From assembly GCF_048266365.1 (NCBI RefSeq), contig NZ_JBLWZP010000001.1, positions 248,001 to 312,000 of the forward strand: a stretch of DNA of 64,000 nucleotides, in the 5' to 3' direction. The position numbers and the translations under genes are program-made. The notes under the pieces were generated by a model. That model had not been told where the DNA came from. It ran no database searches and saw nothing but the letters and a program-made list of their open reading frames with translations. Positions 9,211-16,606 of this stretch are shown here, piece by piece; within the stretch, counting starts at the first letter, position 1, and each line of letters opens with the position of its first letter. The DNA comes from Galbibacter sp048266365. GTDB taxonomy: Bacteria; Bacteroidota; Bacteroidia; Flavobacteriales; Flavobacteriaceae.

Positions 9211-9378
9211 ATGGAGCAAATGAAATCAGGTAACAGGAAAGACATTGCATTTGTATACAGGGGTTTAACTTTGGGCAGAAAAAACTTACCAGAGCCTATT
9301 TACCCGATACAGAAAGTAACTCAACCTCGTTTACAGACAGTTGAAGCACTAGAGGGACAAATCAGGTACAGTCTTTAA
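9211..9378 (+). CDS. possible small ORF (55 aa), uncertain
   Basis: ATG at 9211, stop TAA at 9376-9378, encoding a basic peptide that begins MEQMKSGNRKD and ends QIRYSL. It begins four bases after the inverted repeat and overlaps the 3' end of fic (opposite strand) by four bases. No family recognised and no clear ribosome-binding site. It may be a remnant of mobile DNA and not a gene. Confidence 0.2.
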   Translation: MEQMKSGNRKDIAFVYRGLTLGRKNLPEPIYPIQKVTQPRLQTVEALEGQIRYSL

Positions 9379-10403
9379 AAATAAGTTTTTACAGCAAATT
9401 CGAATTGCGAAATAAAAATACGTTTAAACGCACTAATATTATTGAGTTCATAAAAGGTAAGCATAGCCTCTTTGTATTCAATAGAATCTACAGTCCTAAA
9501 AGAAATCGGACAATAGCCTGCAGCAATTAAAATAGCATTACTTACAATTCTAGCCGTTCTTTTATTCCCATCAACAAATGCTTGAATGTAAGAAAGCAAG
9601 ATTAGGGACAACAAAGATTTCTCTAAAGGATTTTCTTTTATATTAATCAAATTACACATCGCATCTAAAGCTTTTCGGATCTGATATTCATTATCCAGAG
9701 GCACATAATTGGTACCTGAAATACCTACTCTGTGTTGTCTGATATTTCGGTCAACGTCTAAATCCTTGATTAAGATACTATGAATATCCTCAATACTTCT
9801 TATGTTTAAAGGAACAACATAATCGGGATGTTCAATTATGAAATTTAATGCCTCCTTATGATTAAGCAACATTAATGCATCGTCTTTCGGTTTACCAGAC
9901 GCTGTCTCTTTTTCTTTAAGCAACCGCTCCGTTTCCAATAACGAATAGGTATTCCCCTCAATTTGAGAAGATTTCCAACTAAGATCAATAGCCAAACGCT
10001 CTAATTCTTTATTGTATGACGAAGGAGATAATTTTGAAATATTTTCTAAAAACTTCTCGTGTAAGTTATTTAGATACTTATCCTCTTCAGGAGTAAATAA
10101 GCTAACACTAATTAAAACATCTAGAATGCCAAAATCGAACGTATCTTTTATCTTTCTTTGATCCTGTTCATTTTTAAAATACTCATTAATATCTAAGGGA
10201 TAAAAAAGATCATAAGGTGAACTCAGGGCATAGCTCGTGCCTCTCTTCTTACCGTCAGTAACAATAAGCCCCTCATCATACAGCTTCTTTAAAATACGCT
10301 TAACAGTCGCATAACTAAAAGATTCTTGTAATCCATGGTAAATATCCCTTGAAGTGGTCAATGGATTATTCCTGATAAAATCTAATACAATCTCCTCTTT
10401 CAT
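9375..10403 (-). CDS. Fic-domain protein with N-terminal winged helix; catalytic His replaced by Gln
   Basis: 342-aa protein. Residues ~1-62 form a winged-helix DNA-binding domain (SRDIYHGLQ, ATVKRILKKLYDEGLIV). Residues ~125-342 are a Fic domain. The inhibitory motif [S/T]xxxE[G/N] is present as SSQIEG, so this is a class II (self-inhibited, N-terminal helix) layout. The catalytic loop reads QAFVDGNKRTAR at 274-285: the usual HPFx(D/E)GN has Gln274 (codon CAA) where the catalytic His should be, so canonical AMP transfer is doubtful. Four copies of an AGCTCAT box lie at its start (10408-10484), which suggests autorepression by the winged helix. It lies in an accessory patch with a TnpB relic. 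Function unknown; it may act mainly as a regulator. Confidence 0.85.
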   Translation of the reverse strand: MKEEIVLDFIRNNPLTTSRDIYHGLQESFSYATVKRILKKLYDEGLIVTDGKKRGTSYALSSPYDLFYPLDINEYFKNEQDQRKIKDTFDFGILDVLISVSLFTPEEDKYLNNLHEKFLENISKLSPSSYNKELERLAIDLSWKSSQIEGNTYSLLETERLLKEKETASGKPKDDALMLLNHKEALNFIIEHPDYVVPLNIRSIEDIHSILIKDLDVDRNIRQHRVGISGTNYVPLDNEYQIRKALDAMCNLINIKENPLEKSLLSLILLSYIQAFVDGNKRTARIVSNAILIAAGYCPISFRTVDSIEYKEAMLTFYELNNISAFKRIFISQFEFAVKTYF

Positions 10404-10407
10404 TCCT

Positions 10408-10484
10408 TATAGCTCATTTTAATATGTAAATATAGCTCATTTAGATGAAAACATGAGCTATAAAAGCAACATAAATGAGCTATA
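10408..10484. promoter_or_regulatory. four-box operator upstream of fic
   Basis: TATAGCTCATTT occurs at 10408-10419 and 10431-10442; its reverse complement AAATGAGCTATA occurs exactly at 10473-10484 and with one mismatch (ACATGAGCTATA) at 10451-10462. The first box is 5-16 bases before the fic ATG and overlaps its ribosome-binding region. Two boxes in each orientation make a large symmetrical array, the pattern expected for a cooperatively bound repressor, most simply the Fic protein's own winged helix. Confidence 0.7.
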
Positions 10485-10550
10485 AATATTAAAGCAAGTT
10501 CAAGAAATAGATATATAGCTTAACTACATTCTTTAACGAATTGCAAACGG

Positions 10551-10811
10551 ATGTTTTATGATCCCTATCTACAGATATCTATAGAAGTGAAATATAGGTA
10601 CATCCATATTTTAGTCAATCGGATCGACGAACAAGGAAAGACAATGCTGGATTACTGCATAGGATTCGAAGCTCAGCGAGCAGCTCACGAAGTAGCTTTG
10701 AAACACGGGTGGACATCCATTCGGCAAGAGAATGAAGAGATAAATAAAAGTCAGAAATTCGAATGGATTACTTCCAAGTCCGTACTAACTATTGGTTTTG
10801 GAAGTAACTGA
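10551..10811 (+). CDS. possible ORF (86 aa), uncertain
   Basis: An open frame divergent from fic that encodes MFYDPYLQISIE... with no recognised domain. The last ~18 codons run into the 164-base repeat and oppose the end of the globin gene, so that part is not a native C-terminus. The upstream ~70 residues (RYIHILVNRIDEQGKT, GFEAQRAAHEVALKHGW) look protein-like and may be a truncated accessory gene cut by the rearrangement. Confidence 0.3.
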   Translation: MFYDPYLQISIEVKYRYIHILVNRIDEQGKTMLDYCIGFEAQRAAHEVALKHGWTSIRQENEEINKSQKFEWITSKSVLTIGFGSN

Positions 10812-10920
10812 TTTTAGCGTGAAAAACTTCTGCGATTTTCGTGGCTCTCCATTTGGCCATATCGGCAACTTCTCCTTGGTAGAGTTCATCAAGCGTTTCA
10901 AACCACAGAGCCTTCCACTG
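10757..10920. repeat. 164-bp direct repeat, copy B (in the intact globin gene)
   Basis: Counterpart of 8373-8536, same orientation, 7 mismatches. It comprises the 3' third of the globin gene plus 32 bases beyond its stop. See the fragment entry for copy A. Confidence 0.85.
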
Positions 10921-11163
10921 ATCAAAGTGCTTTAACTGTACTGGAAGTTCGGCGTGGGGAGGAAAAGGTCTTCCGTTATAGGTGTTGTTTCCTAAGAGGA
11001 TACTTTCCCAAAACCGATACATTTTATCCAAATGCTCTGGCCATTTATCTTTAATTACGCCATCAAATATTGGGCCGAGTAGATTGTTTTCACGGATCTT
11101 GCCATAAAACTGGTCAACCAAAAGTTTAATGTCATCCAGCGTTTGAATATCTTCTTTAACCAT
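10789..11163 (-). CDS. group III truncated haemoglobin
   Basis: 124-aa cytoplasmic haem protein of the truncated-haemoglobin superfamily, group III, a class tied to oxygen or nitric-oxide/nitrosative chemistry. Visible features are the B/C-helix start VDQFYGKIREN, LLGPIF, the KMYRFWESILLGNNTYNGRPFPPH segment, in which the proximal His is expected, and the distal FDQWKALWFETLDEL helix with its conserved Trp. Length is normal. It is monocistronic; its 3' end is duplicated at 8373-8536. An inverted repeat lies 30-53 bases upstream of the start. Confidence 0.9.
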   Translation of the reverse strand: MVKEDIQTLDDIKLLVDQFYGKIRENNLLGPIFDGVIKDKWPEHLDKMYRFWESILLGNNTYNGRPFPPHAELPVQLKHFDQWKALWFETLDELYQGEVADMAKWRATKIAEVFHAKISYFQNQ

Positions 11164-11192
11164 TATTTCATTTTTTATGGGTATGCTAAATG

Positions 11193-11216
11193 TACCACAC
11201 CATTCTAATTGTGGTA
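11193..11216. promoter_or_regulatory. inverted repeat upstream of the globin gene
   Basis: TACCACA (11193-11199) and TGTGGTA (11210-11216) are perfect 7-base arms with a 10-base spacer. On the minus strand the inner arm runs into TACATTTA, a near-consensus -7 box (complement of 11188-11195). A repressor or activator site is plausible; the regulator is unknown. Confidence 0.35.
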
Positions 11217-11304
11217 TGGTTCCTTAAATCCTTACAAAGATACCCTTAAGTAATATGAAAAATAAATGCTTTATGATGAGATTAATCAAAAACTTCAAGG
11301 TTGT

Positions 11305-12453
11305 TTATTTCAATAATTCGTTCAAAGCCTTTTCATAGGCCTGGGCATATTGCAACATACCGTGATCATTTGGGTGGGTTCCGTCAACAAAGCTATCGGA
11401 AGTCAAACCAATTTCTTCTTTAGTCAGTAAGTACAAACCATCATAGGTCGATTTTAATTGGTTGTACACTTCTTTTGTTGCCTTATTGAGCTGGTTATAG
11501 GTGTGGTATCTATTTATTTGAACTTCCCCATCTGAGTATCCTGCGTGCTCCACGATAAGAATTGGCGTATTAGGATGACTCTTTTTAAGTGTGGTGATTG
11601 AAGCTGTTAATCGGGCTATAGCCGCTTCAGGACTCAACCCTTGTCCACTGGTAAAGTTAGGCATACAATCTAAGACAAAAGCACTCGCCTTAAAATTTGC
11701 CATATAATCAATGACCTCAGTTTCTAATCGCCCATTCCCTGAGAACCCCAGATTGACCACAGGGTAGGGAAGCTTACGCCCTAAAATATTAGTCCAAGCC
11801 ATACCGGCTCGGCTGGCGCAAGCCCCTTGTGCGATAGAGGTTCCATATACGATAATGGGGTTTTGATCCCCTGATTCTCGGATAGGAACTAAGGAGTATG
11901 CTTTAGGGGTTCCAACCTTAAAGTCTGCTATCGATTGATAAAGCGGAAGGTAGAGCCAAAACTCATGCTTTCCATCTGCTAATTTTATATGTGAAAAGGT
12001 ATAATTAACGGTTTTTCCGAATGAATATCCTCCGCGAACCCAATCAAACCCTTGGTCGGTTTTTAAATAAAGATCCACACCACTTACCCCGGTGGCAGGC
12101 ATGTGTGGAAAACTCAATTCCCCACTAGGGGTATAGCTCACTTTAATGAAAGGTGAATCTGTTTTGAATTTAATATAGAATCCGGCAGTATTCCCGGAAA
12201 GATTCCACAACCTTTCACGAAGATCTTTATGTAGGGAATCCGGAAAACGTCTAACCGCTCCATTATCAAAAGTGTTTAAACTTCCAAAGACTTTAAATTC
12301 AGAAATAGACTTCCAATTTAAGTCCTCATCCTTGTGTTGAGCTGAGAGTGCGCTTGTACATAGTACAAACATTAGCCCTAGTATAACGCTTCCAATAGTT
12401 GCTTGATCCCGTCCAAAAAACTGCAACTTTAGAATTATAGATGTTACGAACAT
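11305..12453 (-). CDS. secreted SGNH-hydrolase esterase
   Basis: 382-aa secreted esterase with a two-domain layout: an N-terminal beta-sandwich (about 55-190) and a C-terminal SGNH hydrolase. Block I is YGTSIAQGACAS (nucleophile Ser), block II NLGFSGNGR, and block V VDGTHPNDHG supplies the catalytic Asp and His. The N-terminus has a basic start and a hydrophobic run ending in SALSAQ, a signal peptide. It is the last gene of the 11-kb sialic acid operon, 29 bases after the sialate O-acetylesterase. By context it probably de-acetylates sialic acids or other glycan O-acetyl groups; the exact substrate is inferred. Confidence 0.85.
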   Translation of the reverse strand: MFVTSIILKLQFFGRDQATIGSVILGLMFVLCTSALSAQHKDEDLNWKSISEFKVFGSLNTFDNGAVRRFPDSLHKDLRERLWNLSGNTAGFYIKFKTDSPFIKVSYTPSGELSFPHMPATGVSGVDLYLKTDQGFDWVRGGYSFGKTVNYTFSHIKLADGKHEFWLYLPLYQSIADFKVGTPKAYSLVPIRESGDQNPIIVYGTSIAQGACASRAGMAWTNILGRKLPYPVVNLGFSGNGRLETEVIDYMANFKASAFVLDCMPNFTSGQGLSPEAAIARLTASITTLKKSHPNTPILIVEHAGYSDGEVQINRYHTYNQLNKATKEVYNQLKSTYDGLYLLTKEEIGLTSDSFVDGTHPNDHGMLQYAQAYEKALNELLK

Positions 12454-12482
12454 TTTATTATTGTATTTTTATCCAGTTCTTT

Positions 12483-13985
12483 TTACTGCACTTTTAAAAT
12501 AAAACTCGAAGCTGGGAGTCCCTCTTTATTGGTCAAATTACCCTTGCTAAAAGAGGCAAAACCATAGGCTACCTCAGTTGGCTTTTCTTTCACATGGATG
12601 ACTACGATGCGACCTTTGATTCGTGCCTTGACCGGTTTACCGTCAAGGTAAAAACCAACAAGACGATCTCCTTCAAATGTCAATCCTTTTCCAACGGAAT
12701 CAAAATGAATCATCAGTTGGTTACCACGATACTCCACCTTGCTCACTAGTGGTCCCGATACTATAATGTCATGATGATAGACATCTCTGAGTGCCCAACG
12801 AGATAAGCGTTCACCTACTGTTTTTTTATCCCTTGGATGTACATCATGCTGCGCACCGATATCTGATGTTACCGCCATTCCTGTGTTCTCGGTACTATTT
12901 AAAAACAGTCGCTGCTCATTTCTAAACAAAGGCCAAAGCTGTCCCTTATAACGTACGGTGTCAATGGAGGAAAGCTGCGCATAATAGAAAGGGAGCTCGG
13001 GCTGTTTCCACAGTGTTCTGAACTGTGAAACCATAAGTTTCTGTAGATCGTTATATTCCATAACCCTATCAACTTCCTGTGCATTACTCTCACCTTGATA
13101 CCAAAGAATTCCGCGAATAGGATAATTTTTTAAGCCTTTAATTCCGCTGGTGTATGCAAATCCAGGTCTATATCCGTGATTAGGACCGAATTGATCTGCG
13201 TAAATAAATCGCTTGCCAACATTTTGTCGACCACGTTCACGAATCCAATCGGGTAAGGCATCATTATATAACCAATTCCCCCTTACTTTTTTAGAAAATC
13301 CAGGATCACTTGCCAAAGCTTCGACTGAAATAAAGCTCTCAAGCGGAGCTCCTCCGATAGCTAGGTGTATTAGTCCGACAGGAATCTCTTCTTCCGCTAT
13401 TATACGACGAGCAAAATAATAGCCTACCGCGCTCATTGATGGTGCGCTAGTGGAGTCACTGACTTGCCAATCAACATCACTATAGAAGAGTTCAGGGGTA
13501 AGGCGATTCAAGACAGAATCTTTGAAATGACGATTGTAAATATATTTTCCGGCAAAACTCGGGTTATAAAATCGAAGTAAAGGCTGCTGAAGCTTGTTTT
13601 TTTCTTGCTCGTAGTGGGATTCCTTTTGCAGCTCAAATTCCATATTAGATTGTCCTATTAACAGCCATACGTCACCAACTAAAACATCTTTTAGTTCGAT
13701 CTGTTCTTTTTCAGTCCGAATCACTAGTGAGGCCGGGGTGTTTTGTGCTTTTTGTGAAGGCAACACTAGAGACCAATGCCCATTAGAATCCGCTGAGGTT
13801 TGCAAATGAATTACACCAAACTCAACACGAACTAATGCCTCAGGCAGCGCATTTCCGCTTAAGGTAATTGGTTGCTCTCTTTGCAGAACCATATGGTCAC
13901 TGAAGTGTTTGTCTACAGTGAGCTGGCTATAGGTTTTTGAGAGTGAGCCAAGAAATAGAAGGCAAAGCATTACAGATTTATACAT
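12483..13985 (-). CDS. sialate O-acetylesterase
   Basis: 500-aa secreted SGNH/SASA-family esterase that removes O-acetyl groups from sialic acids so that sialidase and lyase can act. The signal peptide (MYKSVMLCLLFLGSLSKTYS) is followed by an N-terminal beta domain (DHMVLQREQP), then GQSNMEFEL (nucleophile Ser, block I), WYQGESNA (block III) and HDVHPRDK near the catalytic Asp/His. I chose the ATG at 13985: it overlaps the stop of the upstream symporter gene by eight bases (ATGTATAA) and begins with the signal peptide, whereas the ATG at 14030 lies inside the symporter and adds 15 unrelated residues. Translational coupling is likely. Confidence 0.9.
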   Translation of the reverse strand: MYKSVMLCLLFLGSLSKTYSQLTVDKHFSDHMVLQREQPITLSGNALPEALVRVEFGVIHLQTSADSNGHWSLVLPSQKAQNTPASLVIRTEKEQIELKDVLVGDVWLLIGQSNMEFELQKESHYEQEKNKLQQPLLRFYNPSFAGKYIYNRHFKDSVLNRLTPELFYSDVDWQVSDSTSAPSMSAVGYYFARRIIAEEEIPVGLIHLAIGGAPLESFISVEALASDPGFSKKVRGNWLYNDALPDWIRERGRQNVGKRFIYADQFGPNHGYRPGFAYTSGIKGLKNYPIRGILWYQGESNAQEVDRVMEYNDLQKLMVSQFRTLWKQPELPFYYAQLSSIDTVRYKGQLWPLFRNEQRLFLNSTENTGMAVTSDIGAQHDVHPRDKKTVGERLSRWALRDVYHHDIIVSGPLVSKVEYRGNQLMIHFDSVGKGLTFEGDRLVGFYLDGKPVKARIKGRIVVIHVKEKPTEVAYGFASFSKGNLTNKEGLPASSFILKVQ

Positions 13986-16602
13986 GAGCTGGTTTTTTAA
14001 ATAGTAAACTAAATAGGTATCCGAATACATAACAACTCACCATACCAATTAGTGAATACATGAGGAAGTTAATATCAGTATACATGCTGACGAACCAAGT
14101 TGCAAGGGCGCTGAGTACAAGCCCAATGATAACACCATTAGAATTGGCTCTTTTGGTAAGCATTCCCAAAAGAAACATACCTCCAAGGCCACCAGTAAAT
14201 AATCCTAAGAATTTATAGAACTGATCCCAAAGGGATTTGATATTGGAATTGGCCATCCATAACGCAAATATAATTCCGAATATTCCAATGGCAACAGTAG
14301 CAATACGTGCGACCTTTAATAAATTTTGATCACTTCCTTTTGGATTGAAACGCTTGTAAAAGTCATTACAAAACGCCGTTGAAACAGAATTCAAACTACT
14401 AGAGATGCTAGACATGGCAGCGGAGAATATACCACCGATCAATAGTCCGGAGATACCTTTGGGTAATTCATTGACAATATACCACGGGAAGATTGAATCG
14501 TTATTGGAGATTCCAGGGCTAAGTCGCTCCGGCATCTCGGTGTAAAATATAAATAACAATGTTCCTACCCCGAAAAATATAATGGTAGCTGGTAAGATAA
14601 GCACCGCATTGGTGTATAAGGTTTTTCTTGAATCTTTAAGATCACAACTGGTGAGATAACGTTGAACAATAGTTTGATCTGTTCCCTGACTCACCATAGC
14701 CGAGGCAAGTCCTCCTATAAAGACTACCCAGAAGGTGGAATCAGTGAAATTAAAACTGAGGTCTATAACATTAAATTTCTCTTTGGCATCGGCATAAGTT
14801 ATCATGTCACCAAACGGCATTTCGGTATGGCTCAAAATCCAAATCACTGCCAATATACTTCCGCCCATTAGAATAATGACCTGGAATACATCGGTCCAAA
14901 TTACCGCCTCAATACCTCCAAAAGTGGTATACACGATACATATGATCCCCATAATCAGGATACTTGTTTCCACTGAAATTCCAGTAACGATAGAAATAGC
15001 AAGTGAGGGAAGTAATAATACAATTCCGATTCTTCCCAGTTGGAATAAAATAAAGGACAAGCTTCCAAAGGCTCTAGCGGTATAGTTGAAGCGATCCTCT
15101 AAAAACTCATATGCGGTGGTAATTTTTAGTTTGTTGAAAAACGGAATAAACAAATAGGCGATCACTGGTGTCACCACAATGGCCGCGATGTTTAAAAAGA
15201 AAAAGGACCAGTCCGTTGTGAACGACTTAGCAGGGATAGCCATAAATGTAATGGCACTAAGCAGGGTTCCAAAAACGCTAAGTCCGGAGGCCCACCAAGG
15301 GATTCTTCCACCACCCACAAAGTAATCATTTGTGGAGCGTTGTTTGTAGGAGAAATACAATCCTATTCCCAAGGAAACTACAAAGTAGCCTGCGATAACA
15401 GCGTAGTTTAACCAACCAAATGTACTGGCGCTTTTACTGGAGTGGTATTCATACACTTTAGGAGTTCGCACCCCTGGGGCAACCTCTCCTGAAACGATAT
15501 AAAATCGATCGTTAGCTTTAAAAGAAAGGGTAGTTATTGGTATTTGATCCTCTAGAGTGTCGTACACGGACCAAGTGTCGGTCATGGTATTAAAGGCCAA
15601 TACCTCTTTTTGAAAACCGGGATGATTTTTAAATATGGCATTCTTTTTTGCCGTTAAGGATGATTTGATAGAATCATTAATACTTGCACTAGCCTTAAGG
15701 GTGTAGTTTTCGATCTGATCAAATAATTTTTCATCAGATCCACCATAAACTAAGATATGCATTGAACCACTACGTTCTACCGCAGCCCCCATAATAACGC
15801 GAGGTTTGCCTTGGATTTCAATAGGACCTTCTTCTTCCCATACACTGTGTTTCAAGTCATAGGAGATAAAGCTGGAAAGCGCTTTGGACTTTTGCCCATT
15901 TTGCTCATTTCTCCCACCAATGACATATATTTTTTTAGAAAAGGAGTCATCTTGAACCACTGCAGAGTGTACAGATCTGGGATCCCCCGGGAAATCAGCT
16001 AACTGTTCCCATGTGGTGCCTGTTTCAAGATTAAGCCTGTAAAACAGGTTGGTGCTGCCATTGACATCACTTCCTCCTATAAGATAAATGTAGCCTTCAA
16101 AATACACAGCCGCGGCATTGGCAAGTGGTTGAGGTAATTCTGGTCCGTTTTTAACTACAACATCCTTTTGGATGGCATCATATGTGAAAATGAAAACACT
16201 TTTATTCGGCCCGTTTTTATTATTTCCACCAATACTGTAAATCCCTTTTTCTGTAGAAACATTGGCAGTATATGCTAAAGGTTCTGGAAGGGTTTGATTA
16301 GAAGTTACCCACTGCCCGTTGGAATAGACAAAAATCTGATCATGCCATACTTTTGCTCCTCCTTCCCAGGGCATTTTGTCTGGAAAATTAGCCCCGCCGG
16401 CAGCGATAATATGCTGTTGGTAAATACCTCCTAACATTCCGGCATAACCGATGCTTTTTTGAGCTGATTCTGTAGTAGGAATATCTTTAAGATTGCTGTA
16501 TTCTAGATGAGTTGGTTTGACTTCTTGTGCCAAGACCGTGGTGATCATCGCCAAGGAAATAAATAATGTATTTCGTATGGTTTTTAATGATTTATAGGCC
16601 AT
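13978..16602 (-). CDS. sialic acid mutarotase fused to sodium:solute symporter (NanM-SSS)
   Basis: 874-aa two-part protein. Residues 1-25 are a signal peptide (SLAMITTVLAQ). Residues ~30-385 are a Kelch beta-propeller of the cyclically permuted mutarotase/NanM type, with repeated YVIGG, YLIGGSD and YSIGGN strands. From ~395 (FGWLNYAVIAGYFVVS) to the end is a ~13-helix sodium:solute symporter (SSS): the N(D/E)YFVGGG segment, SAITFMAIPAKSF in helix 1 and a conserved helix-5 region. The topology puts the mutarotase in the periplasm, attached to the inner-membrane importer. Predicted role: convert alpha-Neu5Ac released by sialidase to the beta anomer and import it with Na+. It lies 4 bases after the GH20 gene. 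Confidence 0.88.
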   Translation of the reverse strand: MAYKSLKTIRNTLFISLAMITTVLAQEVKPTHLEYSNLKDIPTTESAQKSIGYAGMLGGIYQQHIIAAGGANFPDKMPWEGGAKVWHDQIFVYSNGQWVTSNQTLPEPLAYTANVSTEKGIYSIGGNNKNGPNKSVFIFTYDAIQKDVVVKNGPELPQPLANAAAVYFEGYIYLIGGSDVNGSTNLFYRLNLETGTTWEQLADFPGDPRSVHSAVVQDDSFSKKIYVIGGRNEQNGQKSKALSSFISYDLKHSVWEEEGPIEIQGKPRVIMGAAVERSGSMHILVYGGSDEKLFDQIENYTLKASASINDSIKSSLTAKKNAIFKNHPGFQKEVLAFNTMTDTWSVYDTLEDQIPITTLSFKANDRFYIVSGEVAPGVRTPKVYEYHSSKSASTFGWLNYAVIAGYFVVSLGIGLYFSYKQRSTNDYFVGGGRIPWWASGLSVFGTLLSAITFMAIPAKSFTTDWSFFFLNIAAIVVTPVIAYLFIPFFNKLKITTAYEFLEDRFNYTARAFGSLSFILFQLGRIGIVLLLPSLAISIVTGISVETSILIMGIICIVYTTFGGIEAVIWTDVFQVIILMGGSILAVIWILSHTEMPFGDMITYADAKEKFNVIDLSFNFTDSTFWVVFIGGLASAMVSQGTDQTIVQRYLTSCDLKDSRKTLYTNAVLILPATIIFFGVGTLLFIFYTEMPERLSPGISNNDSIFPWYIVNELPKGISGLLIGGIFSAAMSSISSSLNSVSTAFCNDFYKRFNPKGSDQNLLKVARIATVAIGIFGIIFALWMANSNIKSLWDQFYKFLGLFTGGLGGMFLLGMLTKRANSNGVIIGLVLSALATWFVSMYTDINFLMYSLIGMVSCYVFGYLFSLLFKKPAHV

Positions 16603-16606
16603 GAGT

